Shown: positions 28,717 to 36,422, counted from the stretch's first letter. The stretch: 64,000 nucleotides of DNA from Acinetobacter haemolyticus CIP 64.3 = MTCC 9819 (GCF_000369065.1 NZ_KB849804.1:299303-363302); one strand, 5' to 3'. Translations and numbers: made by a program. The notes: a model not told the origin generated them from the sequence alone.

Positions 28717-29643
28717 TTAATTAAAATCGTTTTGTAGAGCGAGTTTGGTCATGTACGAAGGGAGGAAAATTTCTTCTAATTCGAGTGAGTAACCTTGCCA
28801 TTCGTTCATTAATTGAGATTCAGCGAGTAGTTCTTTTGCTTTGCGATAACGTACTTCACCCACGCTTAAAAACAGGTCAGAAGCCTTGTATTGCTTAGCG
28901 ACAAAAGGCGCATCACTCTCACCAACTAGATATATAAAGTCGGGCTTATCTTCGGTTTGGTAATACTGTTGAAAGCCTTCGCGGTACATTGCCGCAGATA
29001 GATCGTATGCAAAGTTTCCACAAGCTTTCGAGAACGCCATAGGACGTGCATCATTCGCCGTTTTAACGTCTAAAATCAGTCCATTTGGAAAGCGGTCACA
29101 CGGAATAATGTGATAATCGGGGCGCACACGTAGCTGCAAATCATAGATTGGATCAGTGAAGAAAATACTTGCTTCAGGAATACCAGGATTATTCTGCATC
29201 ACTGCATACATGCTTAATGCTTGTAAGCTTTGAACAATGCGTTGTGCCCCTGATAACTGTTCATCTGAAATTGTAATTTTCTGACCGTTTTGAGCTTCCC
29301 ATGCATCCCACCATTCGACACGTGCAATCGAATCAGCAGATGGATTTTTAGCATTACGCATCACATCCGTTGGTGGTTTTGGTGCATCAGCAGGTAAGAC
29401 AACAAACTCAGCTTCAAACTTTTCAGGCTCTAAAAACAACGTATGAGCAAGTGTTCCAAAATCTAAGTGTTTTTTTGACTCTCTTTCATGCTCTTTAGCA
29501 ATGTTGTAAGAGTAAAAATGTGCAGCACTACGTAATAGGTCTTTTAACTGACTTGAGCTGTACTCTGGGCGAGCGTGATATTCATCATTGCTCATATCAG
29601 CAATTAAATGATTATCTTGAGCGATAGTAACTAATGAGTTCAT
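28717..29643 (-). CDS. RecE-like exonuclease (PD-(D/E)XK nuclease)
   Basis: 308 aa. The N-terminus MSNDEYHARPEYSSSQLKDLL is typical of the exonuclease VIII/PDDEXK group, and the nuclease core shows QLRVRPDYHIIP followed by GLILDVKTANDARP, giving the D...DxK catalytic pattern. Partner of the downstream RecT-like protein, making 3' single strands for annealing. Transcribed leftward from the promoter in the left operator cluster. Confidence 0.85.
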   Translation of the reverse strand: MNSLVTIAQDNHLIADMSNDEYHARPEYSSSQLKDLLRSAAHFYSYNIAKEHERESKKHLDFGTLAHTLFLEPEKFEAEFVVLPADAPKPPTDVMRNAKNPSADSIARVEWWDAWEAQNGQKITISDEQLSGAQRIVQSLQALSMYAVMQNNPGIPEASIFFTDPIYDLQLRVRPDYHIIPCDRFPNGLILDVKTANDARPMAFSKACGNFAYDLSAAMYREGFQQYYQTEDKPDFIYLVGESDAPFVAKQYKASDLFLSVGEVRYRKAKELLAESQLMNEWQGYSLELEEIFLPSYMTKLALQNDFN

Positions 29644-29645
29644 AG

Positions 29646-29840
29646 TCAGTTACCCCAAAATAATGAGTGAATAAAAAAGGTGAGGACATACCAAAGCACT
29701 AGTCCAGTGCCTAGAAATGCGAATAGTTTTAGGGTGTCGATGACATTTGCAACGAAGTGTTCCCAAAGTGGAATACGTGGCACAGGTGGGTGCTGATACA
29801 AACGAGCAGTCGTTTGACTCTTTATAGGCTTTTGTTTCAT
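29646..29840 (-). CDS. Small membrane protein, first gene of the leftward operon
   Basis: 64 aa with one hydrophobic segment (about residues 37-58, LKLFAFLGTGLVLWYVLTFF). GAGG lies five bases before the ATG but is contained in a leader hairpin. No family recognised. Its position as first gene after the left promoter recalls small early lambdoid genes. Confidence 0.6.
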   Translation of the reverse strand: MKQKPIKSQTTARLYQHPPVPRIPLWEHFVANVIDTLKLFAFLGTGLVLWYVLTFFIHSLFWGN

Positions 29841-29845
29841 AATGA

Positions 29846-29908
29846 CCTCGTAGTTTGAAGCACATCGAAGGTTAGAAGGGTCGGTGTGCTTTTTTATTGC
29901 TTACGAGG
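29846..29908 (-). promoter_or_regulatory. Leader hairpin covering the RBS of the leftward operon
   Basis: In the minus-strand transcript, CCTCGTA (29902-29908) pairs with TACGAGG (29846-29852), and inside it AAGCACA (29885-29891) pairs with TGTGCTT (29858-29864). The Shine-Dalgarno GAGG of the 64-aa gene is part of the outer stem, so translation may depend on opening it. Confidence 0.55.
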
Positions 29909-29910
29909 TA

Positions 29911-29939
29911 AATATCGCATTAACGATATTATGTGTCAA
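29911..29939 (-). promoter_or_regulatory. Leftward early promoter (PL-like)
   Basis: On the minus strand, TTGACA (29939-29934), a 17-bp spacer and GATATT (29916-29911). The spacer contains an operator-like palindrome (29912-29929), the same geometry as at the rightward promoter, so repressor binding would block it. Confidence 0.7.
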
Positions 29940-29973
29940 TAGTTATCGCGATAAAATATCGCTAAAATGATAC
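29912..29973. promoter_or_regulatory. Left operator cluster (three sites)
   Basis: Three related palindromes: ATATCGCATTAACGATAT (29912-29929), TTATCGCGATAA (29943-29954) and ATATCGCTAAAATGATAC (29956-29973). The half-site ATATCGC is shared with the three sites near cI at 31236-31300, so both clusters are probably bound by the same repressor. Confidence 0.75.
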
Positions 29974-29984
29974 AAGTTGACATG

Positions 29985-30008
29985 AAAAAACCACCGCAAA
30001 GGTGGTTT
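29985..30008 (-). terminator. Terminator of the cI operon
   Basis: Minus strand: AAACCACC-TTTGC-GGTGGTTT followed by TTTT, six bases past the stop of the 173-aa gene. It separates the repressor operon from the left operator cluster. Confidence 0.85.
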
Positions 30009-30013
30009 AATAT

Positions 30014-30535
30014 TTATTTTCGTCTGACTTGATATTGGCTTTCACCATTTTCAAGAGAAAAAAGGGCATCTTCAATATTCAAAAAGTCTACAACAAGATA
30101 TGATTCTAGGGCTGATTTTCTTTTGTAAAGCCATAGAAGGAAAACTAAAATCGCAATCAAAATAAAAAACAATCTAACTGAAAATTGAGATGGGTAATTC
30201 CAAATTTCATACATAAGTTCAAAAGTATATACGGAAATGATAAGTCCAAAAACCAAACAAATAAAATCAATATAGTTATTTTGAATTGATTCAATATTGT
30301 ATAGACGTTTTACAGCTAAATCTCTTAGTGTTCCATAATCCTTACCTAGGTGGTAATTCATTTTTTTGGCTTCTTCATGTCCAAAAGTTGAACGCTTATT
30401 TTCAATAATCCTTAATGCTGTATTACAGTCAAAAATTACTTGAAAGCCCCGTTTGTGCTCCCAAGTATTTACAAGTTTTTTGGGTTTAAAAACCAAAGCC
30501 TGCGTAAGAAGTTTATTAATCATAATTTTTACCAA
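30014..30535 (-). CDS. Two-span membrane protein co-transcribed with the repressor
   Basis: 173 aa. Soluble N-terminal half, then two hydrophobic segments (about residues 90-110 and 122-138) and a short tail ending YQVRRK. The start overlaps the stop of the cI-like gene, so it is expressed in the lysogen. That position and topology fit an immunity or superinfection-exclusion accessory gene, which is inference; no family recognised. Confidence 0.6.
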   Translation of the reverse strand: MVKIMINKLLTQALVFKPKKLVNTWEHKRGFQVIFDCNTALRIIENKRSTFGHEEAKKMNYHLGKDYGTLRDLAVKRLYNIESIQNNYIDFICLVFGLIISVYTFELMYEIWNYPSQFSVRLFFILIAILVFLLWLYKRKSALESYLVVDFLNIEDALFSLENGESQYQVRRK

Positions 30536-31215
30536 GTCTCAGTTGTTTGCCAAGACCATGCCCAGCCAATAATTTCAAATTCTTCTTCTTTAATTTGTTC
30601 AGCAGTCAATTTTTCTTCGGGATATTCTTCATGATTATCACTTGTTACTCGAATACCCCCAAAAGGCAGATTATATAAGCGCTTGAACTTAAATAGACCA
30701 CCGTGACAAATAGCATAAACTTTGCCATCTTTTACCATTTTTCTACCCAAATCCACATAGACAGTATCACGGTCATTGATAGTTGGCTTCATAGAGCCGC
30801 CTTCAGCAGTCATCGCAACACAATTATCTTTGCTTATCCCTAAATTTCTCAAAGTAGATTTCGAAATACGCAATCTACGCCATTCACTTTCCAATGCTTC
30901 TCCAACCGTTCCAGAACCACATGCTACTTTAAAATTTTTAAAAAATTTAATCTCAACCTCATCATCTTCAAGTGGGGTCATAGAATCCCAATCCTCTATC
31001 TTTACGGATTTGGGTTTAGAACCACCATTGATCAGATAAGTTGATGTTGTGCCTAAAGCTTCTGCAATTGCCTGCATATTTGCAGCAGATGTACTTTTTT
31101 TATCATTTTCTAAATCTGAAATAGTAGATTGAGTAACACCAGCCTGCTTTGCAAGAACTGGCTGAGACCATTTCTTTTCTCTACGCAATGAACGAATACG
31201 GTCACCTACAGACAT
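30529..31215 (-). CDS. CI-like prophage repressor (XRE HTH plus S24 peptidase)
   Basis: 228 aa. N-terminal HTH (MSVGDRIRSLRREKKWSQ, then LAKQAGVTQSTISDLEND), linker, cleavage-type region ACGSGTVGEA, catalytic Ser in EGGSMKPTI and Lys in HGGLFKFKRL. Should maintain lysogeny and self-cleave with RecA after DNA damage. Faces a Cro-like gene across a three-site operator region. Confidence 0.93.
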   Translation of the reverse strand: MSVGDRIRSLRREKKWSQPVLAKQAGVTQSTISDLENDKKSTSAANMQAIAEALGTTSTYLINGGSKPKSVKIEDWDSMTPLEDDEVEIKFFKNFKVACGSGTVGEALESEWRRLRISKSTLRNLGISKDNCVAMTAEGGSMKPTINDRDTVYVDLGRKMVKDGKVYAICHGGLFKFKRLYNLPFGGIRVTSDNHEEYPEEKLTAEQIKEEEFEIIGWAWSWQTTETW

Positions 31216-31235
31216 CTCTATATTCCTTTTACTGA

Positions 31236-31300
31236 ATATCGCTATTGTGATTTAAAAAAGTATCGCAATGGCGGTTGATTAAATATCGCAATCACGATAA
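31236..31300. promoter_or_regulatory. Right operator cluster (three sites)
   Basis: ATATCGCTATTGTGATTT (31236-31253), GTATCGCAATGGCGGTTG (31260-31277) and ATATCGCAATCACGATAA (31283-31300), spaced about 23 bp centre to centre between divergent cI- and cro-like genes. They share the ATATCGC half-site with the cluster at 29912-29973, a lambda-like OL/OR arrangement. Confidence 0.8.
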
Positions 31301-31303
31301 ATT
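31275..31303 (+). promoter_or_regulatory. Rightward early promoter (PR-like)
   Basis: TTGATT (31275-31280), 17-bp spacer, TAAATT (31298-31303). The third right operator fills the spacer, exactly as at the leftward promoter. Confidence 0.65.
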
Positions 31304-31332
31304 ATCTCTATGACAATTTTTTGGAGATTGCG

Positions 31333-31548
31333 ATGACTATTTGGAGTCAATTAATTAATGATTTGCAGGACAAAGAGAAAGGAAATATGACCCAGCAAGA
31401 AATTGCAAACGAAATTGCAAAAGTCGTTCCTTGCTCTCAGAACTACATCAGCGATTTAAAAACAGGGAAGAAGGGCAAGCGCCTTTCGCACCAAATCGCT
31501 CAGGGTTTGATAAATCTTCATCAGCAAAAAGTTCAACCTTCCGCTTAG
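31333..31548 (+). CDS. Cro-like regulator
   Basis: 71 aa from the ATG at 31333 (TTGGAGA upstream). HTH region MTQQEIANEIAKVVPCSQNY, with NYISDLKTGKKGKRLSHQ as recognition part. First gene of the rightward early transcript, divergent from cI, as expected for Cro. Confidence 0.75.
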   Translation: MTIWSQLINDLQDKEKGNMTQQEIANEIAKVVPCSQNYISDLKTGKKGKRLSHQIAQGLINLHQQKVQPSA

Positions 31549-31556
31549 GTGATGCC

Positions 31557-31874
31557 ATGTCAGAGAAATTAATCGAAAGCATCACATTCAAATGCACGTA
31601 TGAAGAAAAACGAGAGTTTGAAGCGATTGCACGTGCAGAAAAGACGGATATATCAAAGTTAAGTCGGGAGTGCATGAATAAAAAAATCACTGAAGTTCGG
31701 GAGTACATCAATTCTCTCGCAGCATTCACCAGTCTTACCACAGATACGTCAGATACAAGTTTCGAGTTGGTATCACCCCACAGAGTGATTGACGTCACCC
31801 CAAAACCTACAGGCACGAAAAAAGCCCAACTGCTGGAACAGATGGGCTTTTTCGCCGTTCACACAGATATGTAA
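31557..31874 (+). CDS. Small early protein, possible ribbon-helix-helix regulator
   Basis: 105 aa from the ATG at 31557, eight bases after the Cro-like stop. The segment ITFKCTYEEKREFEAIARAE followed by DISKLSRECMNKKI resembles a ribbon-helix-helix fold. It occupies the lambda cII position; a role in the lysis/lysogeny choice is only positional inference. Confidence 0.5.
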   Translation: MSEKLIESITFKCTYEEKREFEAIARAEKTDISKLSRECMNKKITEVREYINSLAAFTSLTTDTSDTSFELVSPHRVIDVTPKPTGTKKAQLLEQMGFFAVHTDM

Positions 31875-31923
31875 ACGAGATCGATATGAAGAATTTAACA
31901 CGTATTGCGGAGGCTGTGAAGAA

Positions 31924-32811
31924 ATGAATACAGCAAAAGTAATCCAGTTTCCAAAACAAACTGATCCGCAGCCCAAACAAGAGGCTGGAAAGAGCATGTA
32001 TAGCGATAAGTTTGAAAATGGCTATGTGATGTCTAGCCGATTGTATAGAAAAGAGGTGTGGCCGTTTCTAAGCGATGCTGCACGTAATGTTTATGCTGAA
32101 CTCGAAAACCGTATTAACGGACACAATAAAGAGTCAGATTTTGTTAGTTATTCTCAATTGCAAGGTGATTCTAGCTTGCAGGATGCTCGCCTAATGAGTC
32201 GTCCAACGGTCTCAAAAGCATTAAAAGAGCTATTAGATTTAGGCGTTATTTCCATCACTGAATTAGGAAAACAAGGCGTAAAAAAATACAAGTTAAATGA
32301 TATTTCTTTAATAGATCGGTTTACTAACTACACTAGTGTAGTAACTAAACCAGTTCACCTAGTACACCAAAACCAGTTTACTAACTACACCGAAACTAGT
32401 GTAGTAACTACACTCACAATAGATAATAAGAATTATATAGATAATAAGAAGAATAGCGCGCAAGAAAAATTCGAACCGCAAAACAATTCGATGTTGCAAT
32501 TCATCGAATACCACGCTGACAACTTTTCTGATTTCACTTTGAGAGAACTTACCCAAACTTACCCAGTTCGATCAGATTTTATCGCACAAGCTCAAATCAG
32601 CTTTCCAAAACTCACAGTCGCTCAAATCGAGGACGAGATCAAAAGACTCGCACAGTGGTCAGTGACGGCTGAAAAACGCACATCACAAAAATGGATGACG
32701 ACTTGGTTGAACTGGCTCAAGAACATCGAGACGAAAAAACCGAAAGCTGACTCACCAAAACCGGCAGCGAAAAAAGTACATCGCTACGGTCAGGGAGTAA
32801 TTAACCCATGA
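31924..32811 (+). CDS. Phage replication initiator, lambda O-like
   Basis: 295 aa from the ATG at 31924 (MNTAKVIQFPKQ). N-terminal winged-helix region (YRKEVWPFLSDAARNVYAEL, RPTVSKALKELLDLGVISI) typical of O-type initiators, a repeat-encoded central linker (residues about 130-170) and a C-terminal helical part ending GQGVINP. The linker DNA contains iterons and an AT-rich tract, as in the lambda O gene. The stop overlaps the next start (ATGA). Confidence 0.75.
   Translation: MNTAKVIQFPKQTDPQPKQEAGKSMYSDKFENGYVMSSRLYRKEVWPFLSDAARNVYAELENRINGHNKESDFVSYSQLQGDSSLQDARLMSRPTVSKALKELLDLGVISITELGKQGVKKYKLNDISLIDRFTNYTSVVTKPVHLVHQNQFTNYTETSVVTTLTIDNKNYIDNKKNSAQEKFEPQNNSMLQFIEYHADNFSDFTLRELTQTYPVRSDFIAQAQISFPKLTVAQIEDEIKRLAQWSVTAEKRTSQKWMTTWLNWLKNIETKKPKADSPKPAAKKVHRYGQGVINP
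32319..32453 (+). other. Candidate phage replication origin inside the O-like gene
   Basis: GTTTACTAACTACAC occurs at 32319-32333 and 32376-32390, and ACTAGTGTAGTAACTA at 32332-32347 and 32395-32410; the first pair forms a near-perfect palindrome centred on ACTAGT. It is followed by an almost pure A/T/G tract at 32417-32453 that could melt. Iterons plus an AT-rich element within the initiator gene is the lambda-type origin plan. Confidence 0.65.
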
Positions 32812-33410
32812 GAAATATTTCTAAATTCAAATCAGTTTTTGAAGTTGATTTTCCAGTTGAGGTTGCTGATCAAGTTTTGGCACGTATGCAAAAACTGTAC
32901 GGCGATGCATTCGACAAAAAATACGGTGAAATCGAAGCAATTGAGCTACAGCAAACAGCTTGCACGGTGTTGAACGGACTAAGCCCAAATGATCTACGCC
33001 GTGGCTTAGAGCGCATGAACGCAGAAAAATGGTGTCCGTCACTTCCTGAATTTAGATCATGGTGTGTGCATGACGGTGACTGGTGGACGGCAGAACAAGC
33101 ATGGGCGAAAGCTTTAAATTTTGATGCTGATAAAACACAGAAAATCACGACTTTAGCAAAGCAAGCACTTGATGAAGTTCGTCATATCTTGAAAACAGAA
33201 GGGCAGAAAACAGCTCATTTCGCATTCCGAGATATCTACAACGATTATCTCGACAGAGCAAAAAAAGCTGGTCGTGTTCAAGTCATGTGGATCAAGCCAC
33301 AGCAGAGCCAAACAGAGCAACCCCAAAGCCATCATAAGCGCACACCGATTCCAGCCGAACTTGCTGCACAGCTCAAATCGATCTGCAAGCGTGGGGGTAA
33401 AGCTATATGA
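32808..33410 (+). CDS. Replication protein P-like helicase loader
   Basis: 200 aa, overlapping the O-like gene by ATGA. MNAEKWCPSLPEFRSWC and the surrounding helical region resemble P-type loaders of lambdoid phages; the C-terminal tail is basic (KRGGKAI). Predicted to bring host DnaB to the O-bound origin. Confidence 0.7.
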   Translation: MRNISKFKSVFEVDFPVEVADQVLARMQKLYGDAFDKKYGEIEAIELQQTACTVLNGLSPNDLRRGLERMNAEKWCPSLPEFRSWCVHDGDWWTAEQAWAKALNFDADKTQKITTLAKQALDEVRHILKTEGQKTAHFAFRDIYNDYLDRAKKAGRVQVMWIKPQQSQTEQPQSHHKRTPIPAELAAQLKSICKRGGKAI

Positions 33411-33586
33411 CGAATCAATCACTTAGAAAACCACAAGGCGCAACACATGGAGAATCTGACGGCACATTTTGGATGAACTTAAACGGCGCTTGGTATCACT
33501 ACAACCCACATTTTAAAAAATGGGCCACATACGTTGGAAAAGTGAATCACAGCTTTTTGAATAAATTATTCGAGTTGGGAGCATAA
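33407..33586 (+). CDS. Small hypothetical protein
   Basis: 59 aa, starting in an ATGA overlap with the P-like gene. Begins MTNQSLRKPQGATHGE and is aromatic-rich (FWMNLNGAWYHYNPHFKKW). No family recognised; the tight overlap and the RusA gene four bases later support it as a real operon member. Confidence 0.65.
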   Translation: MTNQSLRKPQGATHGESDGTFWMNLNGAWYHYNPHFKKWATYVGKVNHSFLNKLFELGA

Positions 33587-33590
33587 AAAC

Positions 33591-34097
33591 ATGCGTTGGA
33601 GTCAAGAACAGCTAGAAGCCCATTTAAATGCTCACAGAAACAGGGCAGATTTGAGCAAGGAGCGATTAAAAGCGGAAAATGATGCAAAGGTACGTAAAGC
33701 TAAAGGCAGTGTATTAAAACGCAATACAGAGCTAAATGGCGATAATGAGGGAAAACTAATTTTAAGCTGTGAAATCGCAACCTGTCCGCCGTCTGTAAAT
33801 CACTATTGGGATGTTTCAGGTAAGCGTCGATATTTGAGCGATAAAGCAAAAACGTTTCATGCCTTAGTTCGAGTGTTAGTACCACCGAAACAGACTGAAG
33901 CAAGATTAAAACTTGATGTCACTTTTCACTTTCCAAACCACCAAACACGAGACATTGACAACTATCTGAAAGCAACCATCGACAGTCTTGTGAAATGTGG
34001 TCTATGCGTTGATGACGAACAGTTCGATGAACTCATCGTAAGACGTGGGAATGTAGTGAGAGGCGGCTTAGTAAAAATCAAAGTATTAGAACTATAA
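33591..34097 (+). CDS. RusA-like Holliday junction resolvase
   Basis: 168 aa. The RusA core is in the second half: CPPSVNHYW, KLDVTFHFPN, then RDIDNYLKATIDSL and GLCVDDEQFDEL with the conserved catalytic Asp residues. The N-terminal 55 residues form a charged extension. Resolves branched DNA from phage replication or recombination. A good ribosome site (TTGGGAGC) precedes it. Confidence 0.88.
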   Translation: MRWSQEQLEAHLNAHRNRADLSKERLKAENDAKVRKAKGSVLKRNTELNGDNEGKLILSCEIATCPPSVNHYWDVSGKRRYLSDKAKTFHALVRVLVPPKQTEARLKLDVTFHFPNHQTRDIDNYLKATIDSLVKCGLCVDDEQFDELIVRRGNVVRGGLVKIKVLEL

Positions 34098-34109
34098 GAG
34101 GGCTGGTCT

Positions 34110-34556
34110 ATGAGCAATTTAGGTTTTGATTTAACGGTTGATAGTAGTGTTTTCAAGGACTCACCTCGCGCGCGCGCGCGTTTCTTTGACGCTAACAAAA
34201 AAGCCAAAAGATTCATTAAGGCGCGAAACAACTACAAAGCACCTGATTTCGGGCGAATGCTCTTGGACCTGCGTAACTTAAATTTTTCACACGAGAAGAT
34301 TGCCATGCTTTTGAAGGTAAGCGGCTCGACTACAGTTTCGGCATGGGCCACTGGTACACGTCCGTTTTTCGAGAATGGCGAGCAGTTAATCATGCTTTGG
34401 CAAGATCAAACAGGTATTGATCGTTTTCCACGAGAGGGCGAGCAATTGACGTATAGATACAAGATCGGGCAGCTCGACATATTCGAAGACGGCGGACTGT
34501 GTGATCAAGTGATTAGTGAGTTAGATGGCGTGACCACCCGTGACGGAGAAGGGTGA
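34110..34556 (+). CDS. HTH protein, late-regulator candidate
   Basis: 148 aa. A helix-turn-helix is visible at about residues 50-85 (LNFSHEKIAMLLKVSGSTTV, then SAWATGTRPF). It lies between the RusA gene and the late region, where lambdoid phages carry their antiterminator or late activator, so that role is possible but unproven. Its gene contains a CGCGCGCGCGCG tract coding for RARAR near residue 21. Confidence 0.5.
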   Translation: MSNLGFDLTVDSSVFKDSPRARARFFDANKKAKRFIKARNNYKAPDFGRMLLDLRNLNFSHEKIAMLLKVSGSTTVSAWATGTRPFFENGEQLIMLWQDQTGIDRFPREGEQLTYRYKIGQLDIFEDGGLCDQVISELDGVTTRDGEG

Positions 34557-34840
34557 TGAATAAAAACTACATAGGCAAGATTTGCATTCGTAGAGGCAAT
34601 AAGTTTCAAGAGCCGTCAGCGTGTTTTATCACTGGGATTAATGGCTTTGGAATGCTGGTTTGCCGAGTGATAAATACTGGCTCATTGGTGATGACTGAGC
34701 CTGATGATGAAGGCGAATTAATTGACTTTGATTTTAAGAAATTGGAACTGATGAGAGCTGAGTGGGCTGTGGAGAGTGCTAAGCGTTCTGTTCAGGTAAC
34801 CGAGGAAAGATATCAAGAACTTTTGGAGCAAAGCCTATGA
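34553..34840 (+). CDS. Hypothetical early protein
   Basis: 95 aa; starts in an ATGATG overlapping the previous stop. N-terminal beta-rich part (ICIRRGNKFQEPSACFITGI), C-terminal charged helix (KRSVQVTEERYQELLEQ). No family recognised. Stop overlaps the next start. Confidence 0.6.
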   Translation: MMNKNYIGKICIRRGNKFQEPSACFITGINGFGMLVCRVINTGSLVMTEPDDEGELIDFDFKKLELMRAEWAVESAKRSVQVTEERYQELLEQSL

Positions 34841-35136
34841 ACGCGATCAAATACATTCAGCAGCACGGTGTTGATAAGGCGAGGGAGTTATTAGCTCGGT
34901 TACATAATCTTGGTTGTCCTGATGATATGCAAATCACTGTAATTAATGGTATGTGGCATCGCACAGCTAATGGTTTTACTTATCCTGACCTCAAGCGCTT
35001 AGTTGAGAGCGTGGATTTGGTCAATGAGTACGGCTCACTGAGGACTGCAAAGCAAATAACGTGGGTAGATAACAAGCCAAGGTTGGTACAAGCCATCGCA
35101 GACTATGAGGCTATTTATGGAGGTGAGCATGTTTAA
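34837..35136 (+). CDS. Hypothetical early protein
   Basis: 99 aa, helical, starting MNAIKYIQQHGVDKARELL. Overlaps both neighbours by a few bases, in a translationally coupled series. No family recognised, though the pattern is common among small Acinetobacter phage proteins. Confidence 0.6.
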   Translation: MNAIKYIQQHGVDKARELLARLHNLGCPDDMQITVINGMWHRTANGFTYPDLKRLVESVDLVNEYGSLRTAKQITWVDNKPRLVQAIADYEAIYGGEHV

Positions 35137-35392
35137 GGTTGGGGAAAATGTGGTTCTTGTTGGTGAAGGTACTAAAGATTACTTGCTAGAGATTGATAGT
35201 CATATGTACACACCAAATATGCACCGAGTGAAGATTTTAGCTACAGGTCAATTTGGTCCAGTATTTAAAAAAGATATTCGCTTGGCTACAGAAGAAGAAA
35301 TCGCAGCAGGTCACCGCATCGACACCGAAACGCTAGACCATCCCGAAAACCATATTAGCCAAAATTGCAAGGTGATTGATCATGAGAAGTGA
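35129..35392 (+). CDS. Hypothetical early protein
   Basis: 87 aa from the ATG at 35129 with GGAGGTGA just upstream. Starts MFKVGENVVLVGEGTKDYLL, a small beta-barrel-like beginning, and ends with a charged tail. No function assigned. Overlaps both neighbours. Confidence 0.6.
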   Translation: MFKVGENVVLVGEGTKDYLLEIDSHMYTPNMHRVKILATGQFGPVFKKDIRLATEEEIAAGHRIDTETLDHPENHISQNCKVIDHEK

Positions 35393-35768
35393 ATTTGAGA
35401 ACAGCATCAAGTGGTCTGCAAGTTATGAAAAGCTTGTTTATCAACACGGTGAGCGCCTTTTTATCTTTGATGATGGTAAATACAAGATTGCAGCAGTTCA
35501 GCTTGCTTGGGAAATCTTCAAGGAACAACAATCGAAAGTGGGTGAGCTTCATAAAATCAGTGTTGCTTTGAATACCGAAACAATCAGACAGCGCGAACAG
35601 GTAGCACACTACTTGGTTAAAAATGCAGAGCTGCAAAAGCGAGTGGATGCTGCGATCAATGCGATTAATGAACATTACGAAAGTGATGGTATGAGCGGTT
35701 TAATGTTTATCGATCTAAGAGAGATTCTGTTGGGAGAGCAAGCGCTCAAGGGTGGTTGTCATGAATGA
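35382..35768 (+). CDS. Hypothetical early protein, coiled coil
   Basis: 128 aa from the ATG at 35382 (AAGGTGATTG upstream). The middle and end are helical with coiled-coil character (IRQREQVAHYLVKNAELQKR). It resembles the small Ead/DUF-type proteins of lambdoid early regions but is not identified. Confidence 0.55.
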   Translation: MRSEFENSIKWSASYEKLVYQHGERLFIFDDGKYKIAAVQLAWEIFKEQQSKVGELHKISVALNTETIRQREQVAHYLVKNAELQKRVDAAINAINEHYESDGMSGLMFIDLREILLGEQALKGGCHE

Positions 35769-35844
35769 TAAATACTTTTACATATTCCTAAGCGTTTGCG
35801 TCATTTGTTACACGGTCGCAAAGATTAACGGAGTTGACTTATGA
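35761..35844 (+). CDS. Tiny membrane peptide
   Basis: 27 aa: one hydrophobic segment (KYFYIFLSVCVICYTVAK) with a short tail. The start overlaps the previous stop and its own stop overlaps the next ATG, so it is translationally linked. Existence is supported only by this packing. Confidence 0.4.
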   Translation: MNDKYFYIFLSVCVICYTVAKINGVDL

Positions 35845-36014
35845 CCATTTTATTAGTCAATTATGCAGTCATTATTACTATTTGTTTCTTCATCTTGCGA
35901 TGGATGTTCATAGATTATATTCGGCTCATGGACATGGACATGGAAATTGAGAAGAAAGATCGAGTTATTCAAGAATTAGAACAGGATGCTATTAAATTCT
36001 TTGAAGAAAGATAG
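35841..36014 (+). CDS. Small single-span membrane protein with coiled tail
   Basis: 57 aa: N-terminal membrane span (ILLVNYAVIITICFFILRWM) and a charged helical tail (EIEKKDRVIQELEQDA). The start overlaps the preceding small peptide. Last gene before the first late-region module. It might be lysis- or exclusion-related; unproven. Confidence 0.5.
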   Translation: MTILLVNYAVIITICFFILRWMFIDYIRLMDMDMEIEKKDRVIQELEQDAIKFFEER

Positions 36015-36020
36015 ATTAAA

Positions 36021-36086
36021 CACCCAACAAACCCCGATAAATAACCAAACACACTAAGCCTTAATCAAAACGATTGAGGCTTTTTT
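36021..36086 (+). promoter_or_regulatory. Motif-hairpin-start module 1
   Basis: CACCCAACAAACC (36021-36033) six bases after a stop codon, then the hairpin GCCTTAATC-AAAAC-GATTGAGGC (36058-36080) with TTTTTT abutting the ATG at 36087. The only Shine-Dalgarno for the next gene, GAGG (36076-36079), is in the hairpin's 3' arm with an ideal seven-base spacing. One of five such modules. Confidence 0.8.
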
Positions 36087-36419
36087 ATGACTACTCGCCG
36101 TCAAGTACAAACACCCGGTGCTAAAGCTGCACCCGAAGAAACAAAAACAACTGCTGAAAAAGCTGATGAAGCGTTGGCGCAAATCAATGCGGATGATGAG
36201 AAACAGCCTGATATTCAAGAGGTTGAGCCTGATCAAGAATCATTCCCTGAATTTAATCACTCAAGTGAAGCAATCTTAGAAAATCAAGAAAAAATTCTTG
36301 AAGGGCAGAAGCGTATTGAAAACAAATTAGATCAACTCTTATCGGCTGGTAGGATTAGTGCGCCAACTAAAAAACGCTGGGTACAAGGCAAGAAAGGTCT
36401 TGAATATAAGGAAGCATAA
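36087..36419 (+). CDS. Hypothetical virion-module protein
   Basis: 110 aa, acidic, low complexity in the first half (EETKTTAEKADEALAQ) and a coiled helix (ILENQEKILEGQKRIENKL) before a basic end. First gene of the structural block, two genes before the portal. Possibly an assembly factor; no family recognised. Confidence 0.6.
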   Translation: MTTRRQVQTPGAKAAPEETKTTAEKADEALAQINADDEKQPDIQEVEPDQESFPEFNHSSEAILENQEKILEGQKRIENKLDQLLSAGRISAPTKKRWVQGKKGLEYKEA

Positions 36420-36422
36420 GCT

